Below are positions 54,947-64,000 of a stretch of 64,000 nucleotides of DNA, piece after piece. The notes under the pieces are model-generated. The model searched no databases, was not told the DNA's origin, and saw only the letters and a program-made list of their open reading frames with translations. The stretch spans positions 930,001-994,000 of the forward strand of contig MCFH01000003.1 in assembly GCA_002104945.1 (NCBI GenBank). Reading direction: 5' to 3'. The translations under genes were made by a program, and so were the position numbers. The stretch comes from Piromyces finnis. Its lineage: Eukaryota; Neocallimastigomycota; Neocallimastigomycetes; Neocallimastigales; Neocallimastigaceae. Each line of letters starts with the position of its first letter. Position 1 is the first letter of the stretch.

Positions 54947-55372
54947 TTGAATAGAAAACCATACAATAGGATTACACACAAAGCTACCAGAAGAAACGAA
55001 GTTATATATTCTGACGTTATAGGAACTTTACCACCATTTATAAACCAATATAAATATATTGTAATTTTTATTGATGAAACTACCGGAAAAGGTTGGGTGT
55101 TTAATTTAAAGAATAAGCTATATGTTACAAGTACAATAATCAATTTTATTAAGCTAATCAATAATAATTATCCAAATGAAAAAATAAAAATTTTTAAATC
55201 AGATAATGGAAGAGAATGCAATAACAAAAAATTATTAAATTTTTGCAAAATAAATGATATTAAAAAAGAATTTTCTCCTCCTTACAATTCTCAAAATAAT
55301 GGGATAGCCGAACACTTCAACAGAACTATTAACATCGTTCGTAAAAACAATTTTGTATTGGGAAAATCCTAA
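54947..55372 (+). pseudogene. Copia integrase core, element I
   Basis: 141 residues: IYSDVIG (first Asp), KSDNGREC (second Asp), NSQNNGIAEHFNRTI (Glu), with 35 residues between the last two as in D,D-35-E integrases. The frame shifts near 55370; the continuation (NPNLNFWEYAVKHAVYIYN) is seen in the next frame. Confidence 0.85.
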
Positions 55373-55977
55373 TTTAAATTTTTGGGAATATGCAGTAAAA
55401 CACGCTGTATATATATACAACATAATACCACATAATAGTATTTCTAATTAAATTCAAATGAATTATACTTGGAAATACTATTATGTGGTATTTTGTTCCA
55501 AATGAATTATACTTTAATAAAAAGATAAATTTAAAGTATATCAAAGCTTTTGGCTGCATAGCTTACTATAAGAATTTCAATCAAAGCAAAAGAAAATATG
55601 AAATCATCTCACCAACAGACGATACACATATTAGTAAATATAGAATTACAAATGCAATTGAAGAAGAAAATATTTCTGAAAATATAGTAAACAACATTAA
55701 TAATAATACCAAAAAATTCGATAAAAATGTTGAAAGTAACACAATATTTTCAGTTACCATGAATATTCCATTAATTTACAATGATATAATTAAAAGAGAA
55801 AACTGGAAAGAATGGAGACGCATAATTAGAAATGAACTTTCAAACTTATACATTAATAAAATTATGATATTCGCCAAAAATATTCCAGAAAATACAAATA
55901 TTATATTTACAAAGTGGATTTTTAATATCAAACGTGATTCTAACAATAAAATATCAACCTATAAAGCAAGAAATTGA
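55373..55977 (+). pseudogene. Copia integrase end and RT start, element I
   Basis: After a short duplication of an AAATGAATTATACTT string (about 55457 and 55500), the frame from 55483 reads KYIKAFGCIAYYKNFN (end of integrase), an Asn-rich linker, then WKEWRRIIRNELSNLY and FTKWIFNIKRD...YKARN, the start of copia RT. Confidence 0.8.
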
Positions 55978-56066
55978 TTATGATAATATTTACTCACTAA
56001 CATTAGATATTTTTTGCATTAGACTTATCCTATCATTAGCTGCAAAATTCAAATGGAATATCTATC

Positions 56067-56308
56067 TGTAAAAATATAATATATATCTTTAGATTATTTA
56101 ATAATTAATTATTAATTATTAAATAATAAATTGAATTATAAAATTTTTGAATAAATTTTATAGAATAATTTAATAATAAATTATTTTATAATAATTCTGT
56201 TAAATTTAAATTAAAATAAATATTTAAATATATGAAATAAAAGAATTTAATATTTAAAATATTTTTAAATACTTTTTATTTAAATTTAGTATAGTTTAAT
56301 TATTGTAG
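56067..56308 (-). repeat. D-family LTR piece, inverted, inside copia RT
   Basis: TGTAAAAATATAATATATATC begins directly after the codons for KFKWNIY, and the copia RT sequence expected next (QLDIKAAYLNA) appears only after 56760. The piece corresponds to the complement of the 3' half of D. Confidence 0.65.
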
Positions 56309-56386
56309 CCAGAAACCTTTTTTAAAACATAATCGTTTTTGTCTAAATGAGCATTTAAATAAGAAGCCTTGATATCTAATTGATGC
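56309..56386 (-). pseudogene. Inverted fragment of copia RT between two D pieces
   Basis: The minus strand encodes QHQLDIKASYLNAHLDKNDYV, the same residues encoded on the plus strand at about 56763-56822. The copies differ by a few bases. Confidence 0.75.
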
Positions 56387-56738
56387 TGTAGAATATTTAT
56401 TTACCAATAAAATAACAAAACACAAAAATGAAAATAAATAAAAGAATATTTTTTATCACAAATTATCACTTTATTAATTATTAAAATTTAAAATAACAAT
56501 TACATTGATTTAACAAACAAAAAATTACATGTATTTATATTTTTTCATAATTATATTCTAATATATATTCTATTTAAATAAACATATATACATATATTTA
56601 ATATAAAATAAACAAAACTAATCTAGTTAAATAATAAAACAATAATTCAAATTGAGTAAACTCAAAATTGAATAAAGCTCATGTATTATATATAAATTAA
56701 TTTAATATTATTAATACTATTCATAATATATTTCCTAT
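56387..56738 (+). repeat. D-family LTR piece, direct orientation
   Basis: TGTAGAATATTTATTTACC, then AACAATTACATTG, ACATGTATTTATATTTTTT, and AATTGAGTAAACTC, matching the 5' half of D. With 56067-56308 it forms a split, foldback-like LTR. Confidence 0.65.
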
Positions 56739-57935
56739 TGAAATATAAGATTAATATATTACACTATCAATTAGACATCAAGGCTGCTTATTTAAATGCT
56801 CATTTAGACAAAAACGATTATGTTTCTATTACCCAAGGTGGTAAAAATTATAAAAAGGATTTACTAAAACAATTAGGACATAATTGGAATATCACAATTT
56901 CGGACTCTCTCTCTAAGATTGGTTTTATTCAATTTAAGTCAGAATCTTGTTTATTTTATAAAACTTATGATAATTCTATAACTTGCTTAATAGGTCTTTA
57001 TGTGGATGATATGATTATTTCTGGCACTAATCAGGAATTAATTAGTACTATATTAAAAATCAAAAATAAATTTTCTATTTTCAAGTGTGAAAATATTAAC
57101 TTCCTTTTAAGTATCAAGGTTGTAAAAGAAAATTTCAGTTACACTATTTCTCAAAAGTCTTACATTGAAAATATTTTTTCAAAATATAAATAAAAAATAT
57201 TTTCAATGTAACTATATTAAAAAATCTAAAACACTAAAACTCCTTGTACTGATGAAAATTATGTTTCCAAGAACAATTCTTTATTCGATAAATAAATCTG
57301 CTATTAGTCCTTTAATTCATTTAGCTAAATGTACTCGGCCTGATATTGCTTTTGCTATCAATAATGCTGCTAGATATAGTGAAAAACCTACTGTAAGTGA
57401 CTGAAATAAAATTATTGATATATTTAGATACCTCAATTATTCTATATACTAATCGATTACATATGGTGGATCTGGTGACTTAGCTTACTCTGATGCTGAT
57501 TTTGAGGGAGACAAAAATGACAGAAGATCAACGTCAGGCAATCCTATTTACATGAGAAAATAAACCTATCTTATTGTCATCAAAGAAACAAAAAGTCGTT
57601 GCTCTTTCGACCGCTGAAACAGAATTTATTAGTACTTCCGAATTAACAAGAAATATTTTATAATTAAGAAACGCTTTAAAAAGAAATTTTGAACAAAATC
57701 ATAACAATAAAAATATATACAGACAATTTATCTAGCAAAAAGACAATTGAAAATGGACAATTCAACAACGATATGAAATACATAGAATAAAGAGAACACT
57801 TTATCTTTGACGCTTTTAAAAATAACAAGATAAATTTAGAATATATTAAATCTGAAGAAATACTTGTTGACACAATAACCAAAAATATTAATGGATCAAA
57901 AATGACAAAATTCACAAACTTAATTTTTAATAAAT
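56738..57935 (+). pseudogene. Copia RT and RNase H, element I
   Basis: RT: QLDIKAAYLNAHL, then GLYVDDMIISG with the copia YVDD box (to 57193). After a frameshift come LIHLAKCTRPDIAFAINNAARY, RNase H AYSDADFEGD...RSTSGN, QKVVALSTAETEFI, YTDNLSSK and the end EHFIFDAF...VDTITKN. Several stops and frameshifts. The reading ends at TAA about 57935. Confidence 0.85.
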
Positions 57936-57954
57936 AATACAAATAATTAAGTTT

Positions 57955-58385
57955 GAGGGGAAGTGAAAAAATATAATTCAGAGAACATTTTGTCCTAGCC
58001 ATGATGGACATTTTGGGAATGGTCAACCAACCAGTACTTCAATGTGTTAATTAAAATAAAAAATATTTTTAACCATATAATTATAAGATTTAGTAAACTT
58101 TAAAATTTTTGTGGCCTTAAATCCACCCCTCAAAAAAAGAAGAAAGTTTACTAAATCATCTAAAACTTAATTACTAATTAAAATTTATATTACTAATATT
58201 AAACTTTAATTAATAATAAAATTATAATTTAAATTACTAATGTAAAGTATTTCTAATTAATATTAGCAACTTATTAATTAAATTTATTTATTATGTTTAT
58301 TAAATTTAATTTAATTTAATTAAGGTAATAACTAAGATTTCTTTTTACTAAAATAAGTTGCTAATATTAATTAGAAATACTTTAT
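57955..58385 (+). repeat. Polypurine tract and 3' LTR of copia element I, with internal foldback
   Basis: GAGGGGAAG (57955-57963) precedes TGAAAAAATATAATTCAG, the LTR start. The same start, inverted, is at 61350. Inside, 58247-58275 and 58352-58380 are perfect 29-bp inverted repeats (GTATTTCTAATTAATATTAG...), so part of the LTR is present in both orientations. The right boundary is uncertain. Confidence 0.65.
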
Positions 58386-58645
58386 ATTACGATTATTCTA
58401 ATTAAATTAATAAACATAATAAATAAACTTTATAAAACATAAATTGTCTACAAATATCTACATAAAACAATTAATTACTTTTTATAATATTACATTATAT
58501 AAGAATATGTTTTATTAATATTAGTATAATATCATTGTAAATAATTGTAAATAAAAATATATTATTGTACTTATAACCATATTATAAATAAATAAAATTA
58601 ACACTTTTAAATAAATTATTGAAATAAAATAAATTAAAAATAATA
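58386..58645 (+). other. Leader of element J
   Basis: Homologous to 185-514 (inverse), upstream of the J gag start. AT-rich, with GTAAATAAAAATATATTATT-like repeats; joined on its left to copia LTR sequence. Confidence 0.5.
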
Positions 58646-58846
58646 ATGAATAATACTACTAAAGGTATTAGTTTTAATAGAATACCCATTTTGATTTCAA
58701 TAAAGGTTGAATTTGATGATTGGGAATTTTTTCTTAAACATTGGTGTAACTTATATAAGGTAGCAGAACAAGAAAAGTTAGAATACCTTATATCATTAAC
58801 TACAGGTACAGCTAGAACAATAGTAGTTAATACATTAAAATCTTAA
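58646..58846 (+). pseudogene. Gag N-terminal fragment of element J
   Basis: 66 residues nearly matching the minus-strand peptide at 1-184, ending ARTIVVNTLKS at a stop. The next bases belong to a family-C LTR relic (ATGATGGATAGTTTCAAAAA), so Gag is truncated by an insertion or deletion. Confidence 0.6.
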
Positions 58847-58911
58847 CTATTCTAATTCATTTAATTTGAAATGATGGATAGTTTCAAAAAGTACGTAGTT
58901 TTAAATATAAC

Positions 58912-58995
58912 TTTTCTGAAATAATAATAATAAATAATAAATATTTTTTTCTTTTATAAAGAATATTTATTATTTATTATTATTATTTCAGAAAA
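58912..58995. repeat. Perfect 34-bp palindrome with a 16-nt loop
   Basis: Left arm 58912-58945 (TTTTCTGAAATAATAATAAT...) and right arm 58962-58995 are exact complements. The arms are AT-only apart from the CTG/CAG near the ends. 58996-59699 is AT-rich DNA with nothing I can name. Confidence 0.9.
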
Positions 58996-59699
58996 ATTAT
59001 AACTAATATTTAAACTGACTTACATATAATAAATTTTATTTTACAGTAAATTAATTAGCGCCATTTATGTTAGTATTAATAACTTCTATAAGAAACCAAA
59101 GGAATAATTTAGAAGATAATTATTAATATAATTAATGAATTAATTTATAGTTTATTTATTTAATTTATAATTAAAGCTTAGAATAAAAAGAAATAATGTA
59201 TTTTCAACTTCAATTAAAAATTATTTTTATAGTAATCTTTTAATAATTTTACAATAACTACAATACTAACTTTATCATTGAATAAAACTTCGTAAGAAAT
59301 TCTATTATTATCTATATTATATTAAATAATACTCTTATAAATAACAGAAAATTGAAGTAACCAGAGGCAGTTCGACAAGTAATGTGTTAAATAAATTCAT
59401 ATTCTATTAGATTTACATAATACTTATAATCATATTAAAGAAAAGAAATTTTGGTTAAAAAGAAAGAATTATTTAAATAATTTTATTCCAAAAGATAAAA
59501 TATAATATTAAAGGCATTTAAAGGGTTTAAATACTTTCATTATTTCATTATATTATTATATTTGTTGATAAATATAAATTATTCATTTAATGCTTTTAAA
59601 TAATATATACATAAAAATCATTTAAATTAATTAATGCTTAAAAATTAAATTAGTAAAAAATAATATATTATAGGTAATAATTAAATTTTAATATAAAGA

Positions 59700-60062
59700 A
59701 TTTTAATAAAACCTATTGTAAAGAATGTGTTATTAGCAGTAAAGAAATTTATAATATTACTAAAACAAAAGTTTTATTCTCGATTAATTAAAAATTCTTT
59801 ACCTTGATAAGTTTTAAACATTTTTGTTATTGGTTTAAAATAAACTTGATTTTGAAATTATTCCCTTTATTGACGTGTGTTCTAAATATATTTTTATTAT
59901 TGTATTTAATTATTAACTACGGTTTGAAATGTTTATTGACTATTTCACAATTTATTTGTGATTGTGCTAATTTTATTCCATTAATTAAATTTTGTGCTAT
60001 ATCTTTGGAGTATAAAACCTTTAAAGTTATGTTATGATTATTTAATCTACCTTTATATGTTC
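59700..60062 (-). pseudogene. Inverted copy of the composite copia segment 54434-54780
   Basis: The plus strand has the zinc-finger end (TYCKECVISSKEIYN, about 59708-59770) and the minus strand has ITLKVLYSKDIAQNLINGIKLAQ (about 60030-59950). The same head-to-head junction of two copia pieces exists at 54434-54780, so the composite itself was copied. About 190 bp present there (the HADVIDL part) is lacking here. Confidence 0.7.
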
Positions 60063-60239
60063 CAAAACAATGAAATTCTCAAGTAGTGTTATTGGTAAAT
60101 TTCATTTTATTTTTTTAAAATTTTTTTATCATTAGTTATATTCTGAGGCACCTATATCATATATCCAAATAATATAGTTTAGGGATTTTTTATTGTTTCC
60201 TTCATTATTAATGTTAATAATATAGGCAAGTCCATCATT

Positions 60240-61075
60240 TGACAGGATTTCATCTATTTCTTTTTGTTTAAATAGTTGATATGGTTTTTATTATGACTTC
60301 TATTGTTTTGTTAAGTTCTTTCTTTACTGTTACTATTGTTTTTATTCTTGTTTTTCGTGTTGTAACCACATTCATTAGTGTTGTGCTTTTTAATATGTGA
60401 CTGTATTTTTTTGCTCTTGAGTTATGATTATTTCTGTTAAATTTCATTATATTATTTACTAGATCAATGTCCATTATATCTTTATCATAGTCTCTTTGTT
60501 TTTTCCTATATGATATAGTAGTATGTATTTATTTTTAATATCTTCATATATAAAGCAGTTGCTGTGGTGGTAATTCCAGAAATAAAAATGATTTTTTGTT
60601 CCTTTGGCATGCATCCTAAAAGGTAATCTATTTTTTCTTGTTCAGTAATCGGTAAATTTTTCTTTTTCATTTGCTTAAATATCGCCATCATTTTGTTCGT
60701 TACCCCAAGTATTTCTTTGTGATTTTTAACTTTCACTTCCCGTAATTTGTTCATACATTCTTGTAAGGTTACATCTTCATCTTGTTAAAATAGAATTTTT
60801 AGATTTTCCATAAGATCATGGGCGGTATCGATATCAGTTATCGGAGGGTAGATTTTATCTTCAGTGTTGTTAAGCATAATGGATTTAGTAGCTGCATTTT
60901 CATTTTGTATCCTTTGTATTTTCACTGGATCTTGAATGTTACAGTAGTAATATTTTGATCTAAGTAATCCTTGTGAGAATGCTGGTTATTCTTAATTTTC
61001 AAGCATTAAAGTTATCTCCATTAAGTGGACGTCCGTTATTAGCAAGAATATATTCTGTAGCCAATGAGACTCTTT
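60240..61075 (-). pseudogene. Copia Gag of element L
   Basis: Minus-strand reading: RPLNGDNFNA, IQDPVKIQRIQNENAATKSIMLNN, ITDIDTAHDLMENLKILF, a stop, then DEDVTLQECMNKLREVKVKNHKEI, MMAIFKQMKKKNLPITEQEKIDYLLGCMPKEQK (a typical copia Gag core) and, after frame changes, a decayed zinc-knuckle region (HIKKHNTNECGY). It lies directly downstream of a copia LTR (61350-61076). The element is cut off after Gag. Confidence 0.75.
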
Positions 61076-61130
61076 AATAAACGTAATAAATAAACTTTAT
61101 AAAACATAAAGTTTATTTATTACGTTTATT
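61076..61130. repeat. Perfect 25-bp palindrome with a 5-nt loop at the end of a copia LTR
   Basis: 61076-61100 (AATAAACGTAATAAATAAAC...) and 61106-61130 are exact complements around AAAAC. It sits at the LTR-gag border of element L. Half of it recurs at 58403-58430. Confidence 0.9.
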
Positions 61131-61350
61131 AAATTTAATTTAATTAAGGTAATTACCAAGATTTCAATAATACATTTACAATTTCTTTTTTTACTAAGAT
61201 AAGTTGCTAATGTTAATTAGTAATTTTTTACATTACGATTATTCTAAAAAAACATTACATTAGTAATTTACATTATAATTTTATTATTAATTAAAGTTTA
61301 ATATTAAATTTTTATTAGTAATTAAGTTCTGGCTGAATTATATTTTTTCA
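61076..61350 (-). repeat. 5' LTR of copia element L (about 275 bp)
   Basis: The minus strand starts TGAAAAAATATAATTCAG at 61350, the same start as the copia LTR at 57964. It abuts repeat X at 61351. The inner end near the palindrome is approximate. Confidence 0.6.
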
Positions 61351-61640
61351 GTAATTAAGAAGATTTTATTTTTGAGAAAATGTTAATAATATATTTTATT
61401 TATATTAAGTTATTTATATATTAATATTGTTGTTTATAAGAAGTATTTAAATTAATGTGTTTATTATTTTTTATTATAAAGCTGAAAATAATATTGATTA
61501 TGTTATTATAGTACCTTCAGAGTACCCGACAGTTTCGTCACCGTGTCTTTCGATCTTCACTAACTAACCATCATAAATATTAAATGGTGTAATATTTACT
61601 TATTAGTTAGCGCTACTACCCACGATATGTGATAAAACAC
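61351..61640 (-). repeat. Repeat X, second copy
   Basis: Matches 515-805. Homology begins exactly at the base after the copia LTR start, which marks a precise insertion point (intact version at 514/515). Confidence 0.65.
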
Positions 61641-62041
61641 AAAATTGTTTCATTAGAAACACTCAATAAATAAAAATTTTAAATATTTAAATATTAGAAA
61701 AATGAGTGTTTTCTAATATTTAAAATTTTAAATATTTAAATATTAGAAAAATGAGTGTTTTCTAATATTTAAAATTTTATTTATTTAGTTATTAAAATGA
61801 CTATTAAAATTATAAAAATATTAACTAAACTATATATTTTCTTAATAAATATATGTATTTATTAATATTTACATGTATTTATATTTTCTTTTAAATTTAA
61901 ACTATTTACAATAAAAGTAATAAATATTTTAAATATTTTAATAAAAGTATTTAAATATATTATTTTATAATATAATTTTAAGTTACTTTTAGAATTAACT
62001 TAAAAATCAGGTTTAATAATAATTCTATACTTATTAATTTC
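61640..62041 (+). repeat. Repeat M, copy 4, with a 54-bp tandem duplication
   Basis: AAAAATGAGTGTTTTCTAAT occurs twice, 54 bp apart (units about 61676-61729 and 61730-61783). The ACATGTATTTATATTTTC block is at 61871. M continues into caggtttaataataatt with no R unit between. Confidence 0.6.
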
Positions 62042-62269
62042 TGAAAAATACTGTATTAACTGAATATTGTGTTTAGTTTAATTAATAGTTCACCTTTGTA
62101 TACAAGTAGTAATAGTAATTGTAAAAAAAAAGAATAAAATAATTAGAAATAGCCAAGTTGAATAGTTTGAACAATTGTAATATTAAATATTGGTTGATTA
62201 TTTGTTGTTTCTTAAATGATAATATGAGTGATAGATATAGAATGTTAAACAACTGTAGTGATAGAATAG

Positions 62270-62543
62270 CTAGAGCCAGTGACGCAGGCCTCTGAAACAA
62301 GTTCCATGGATATTGAGGATGAAACTGGTCAAAGCTTTAACACCAGAGGAAAACTCATCCCAAAACTTTAAATATAACTTAGAAGAGTGCCGACGTAGCC
62401 AACAGTCGACTTGCAAAGTTAATATTGAGCCAATTCAAGAACGTCATGGACTACTTGAAAAGATGGCTAGAGACTCATCCTTCAATGCTGAAGCGAAGAT
62501 CCATTTCTTTATGAAAGTCAAGGAAAATGTTAATTTCCTTTAA
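62270..62543 (+). pseudogene. Unrecognised coding-like fragment
   Basis: About 270 bp of normal base composition in an AT desert. The frame 62313-62543 gives 76 residues (FKYNLEECRRSQQS, IEPIQERHGLLEKMARDSS, AEAKIHFFMKVKENVNF). An alternative frame upstream reads MDIEDETGQSFNTRGKL. It may be the N-terminal part of a retroelement Gag with one frameshift, but I do not recognise the family. Confidence 0.35.
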
Positions 62544-62576
62544 CCAAAAATTGGAAAGTTAAATGGGTTAATGCCG

Positions 62577-62689
62577 TTTTATTATACAGAATAGAAATAT
62601 TAAAACATAATCAATAAAGTTATAAAGACAATATAATTTAAAATTAAATTACTTTCGCATAAAAATAACCCGTATCACTTATATATAGT
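62577..62689 (+). repeat. Relic of a family-B LTR (3' end only)
   Basis: TACAGAATAGAAATATT to AACCCGTATCA, matching 19594-19709. The whole block to 63302 is homologous to 19594-20084, so LTR relic and tRNA genes were duplicated together. Confidence 0.7.
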
Positions 62690-62820
62690 AATGTGATTCA
62701 TAATAAAATAATTTTATCATAAATGTGGTTAATGTATTAATTTTAAAAGTTGAACCACAATTACAAAATTTGACGGCACACTAATTTTATTAAATTTTAA
62801 ATTTATGTGATTAAGTAAAT

Positions 62821-63025
62821 ATTAATAAAAATAATTAAGGTTAAGTATCTAATATTTAATACTCTTTATATATTTATGTGTAATATAAATTAAATATTAA
62901 TAAAAATAATTAAGGTTAAGTATCTAATATTTAATACTCTTTATATATTTATGTGTAATATAAATTTAATAAGAGTATTAAATATTAGATACTTAACCTT
63001 ATTACACATAAATATATAAAGAGTA
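62821..63025. repeat. Tandem 75-bp repeat followed by an inverted copy
   Basis: ATTAATAAAAATAATTAAGG starts at 62821 and again at 62896. At 62969-63024 the complement of the core follows (ATATTAGATACTTAACCTT, then TTACACATAAATATATAAAG), making a hairpin. Confidence 0.85.
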
Positions 63026-63166
63026 AAATATATTATACATATTTTTTAAACTCTAAATATATCATTCTTTATTTTTGTGAGGATTTATTTTATAAAATAT
63101 CTTAAATATTCATAAGCTTATATAATTTATTACAATATTTATCTAAACTAAGTATTTAACAAAATT

Positions 63167-63226
63167 AATACTTAATGACGGAAATTAAACAATCATCCTT
63201 CATTTTGCAATACCAAAATAAATATT
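63167..63226 (-). pseudogene. Decayed tRNA-Thr
   Basis: At the place where tRNA-Thr lies next to the other two tRNA-Gly copies, only TTAATGACGGAA and scattered matches (CATCCTTC for CGACCTTCG) remain. Acceptor and anticodon stems cannot form. Confidence 0.6.
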
Positions 63227-63231
63227 AATTA

Positions 63232-63302
63232 TGCGTTAACCGGGAATCGAACCCGGGCCATTTGCTTGGAAGGCAAATATTCTACCTCTATACTATTAAC
63301 GC
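63232..63302 (-). tRNA. tRNA-Gly (anticodon TCC), third copy
   Basis: 71 nt, the same sequence as the copies at 11841 and 20014, including the acceptor GCGTTAA/TTAACGC and the CTTCCAA loop. No LTR lies at the usual 14-bp position; the upstream DNA is TATAATTATTACAC. Confidence 0.96.
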
Positions 63303-63349
63303 TATAATTATTACACTTGATAAATAATTAAATTTATAAATTATGAATT

Positions 63350-63350
<1 letters not shown>

Positions 63351-63392
<42 letters not shown>
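63351..63392. repeat. (AAT)n microsatellite, about 14 units
   Basis: Uninterrupted trinucleotide run 50 bp upstream of the third tRNA-Gly. Confidence 0.95.
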
Positions 63393-63425
63393 TTAAAACA
63401 CAGATAGTTAAAAATTAAAATAATT

Positions 63426-63466
63426 AACTTGTATAAAATTATTAAATTAAAAATTATAAATGTAAA

Positions 63467-63497
<31 letters not shown>

Positions 63498-63567
63498 TAA
63501 ATTAAATAGTTTATATTTGTTTATAATTATACTTTAAAATAATAATTTTGTATAAATAGTGATAGAA
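63426..63567 (+). repeat. Dispersed repeat shared with 48617-48760
   Basis: Few substitutions from the other copy; both end TTTTGTATAAATAG. The remainder to 63964 is AT-rich without a recognised gene, and the last bases (63965-64000, TTGTCATGAATATTAGTGG) begin an R unit like that at 22718. Confidence 0.65.
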
Positions 63568-64000
63568 TCATTTTATTTTAAAATTGTTCCTAATAATCCA
63601 GTAAAATTAGATAATAATATTAAATTTTATTAAAATAATAGTTGTGATTATATTTACATACATTCAAGATGTATTAAACCATAACATATATATATTTAAT
63701 AATACAAGAGTTATTAAATATTAAAACTTTATAATTAAATAAAATAATTTTATATTTTAAACTAACAAAGACTTGCAAATGAACAAGTATAAAAATCATT
63801 CATTCTATTTTTATTTTCTTATTTATTTTTATTTATTAAATTTTAGATACAAATATTATCACTTTCTATATTCATTTATAGAATTAAGATAATATTTTCT
63901 ATTGTATCACATTTGATACGTGACGAACAGAAAATACTACTTTTGGTAGAAATTCCAGGTTAATTGTCATGAATATTAGTGGATTCATGATTGTTTATTT

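Noticed and set aside
57676-58026. Minus-strand open frame over the end of copia pol
   Set aside because: Complement of RNase H codons and LTR; the plus-strand reading has clear copia motifs.
62082-62300. 72-codon minus-strand open frame
   Set aside because: Composition is that of AT-rich DNA (Leu/Ile/Tyr/Phe runs), with no motif and no second copy.

Overview
The window is nuclear DNA of a very AT-rich eukaryote and consists almost entirely of retrotransposons; I see no ordinary protein-coding host gene. The only host genes I can support are three tRNA-Gly(TCC) copies and two tRNA-Thr(TGT) copies. LTR retrotransposons of both the Ty3/gypsy and Ty1/copia classes, a chromodomain-bearing gypsy element and insertion next to tRNA genes would fit a fungus, perhaps an early-diverging AT-rich lineage. 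That assignment is inference; no species marker is present.

Layout. 1-2,140: a partial gag on the minus strand, leader-like relics and AT-rich DNA. 2,145-12,411 and 19,453-26,343: the two arms of a large imperfect inverted repeat. Each arm carries a tRNA-Thr/tRNA-Gly pair, with LTRs starting 14 bp outside tRNA-Gly. The left arm has a full-length, apparently intact gypsy element (A, 3,954-11,826). The right arm has two solo LTRs at the same spot (20,099-20,955 and 20,960-21,666) and a larger array of diverged repeats of about 0.6-1.2 kb. A second, decayed gypsy element (B, 12,412-19,430) sits at the centre. 27,430-42,177: a defective relative of A on the plus strand (A'), in which a 5,897-bp block is tandemly duplicated; further LTRs have inserted into its gag and pol. 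42,178-52,880: solo LTRs, a broken gypsy element (G) and a chromovirus relic (H, minus strand). 52,881-61,350: broken copia elements in both orientations, with palindromes. 61,351-64,000: dispersed repeats and a third tRNA-Gly locus.

How the elements work. In A and B, Gag ends in a zinc knuckle and Pol (protease, reverse transcriptase, RNase H, integrase) lies in the -1 frame. In both elements the gag stop follows a TTTAAAT slippery heptamer, a 7-nt spacer and a sequence that can fold as an H-type pseudoknot. The pseudoknot stems differ by compensatory changes between the two elements. I take this frameshift signal, the repeated insertion at one site beside tRNA-Gly, the apparently chimeric 3' LTR of A and the inverted tRNA-bearing duplication as the main discoveries. 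All comparisons were made by eye, without alignment or database searches.
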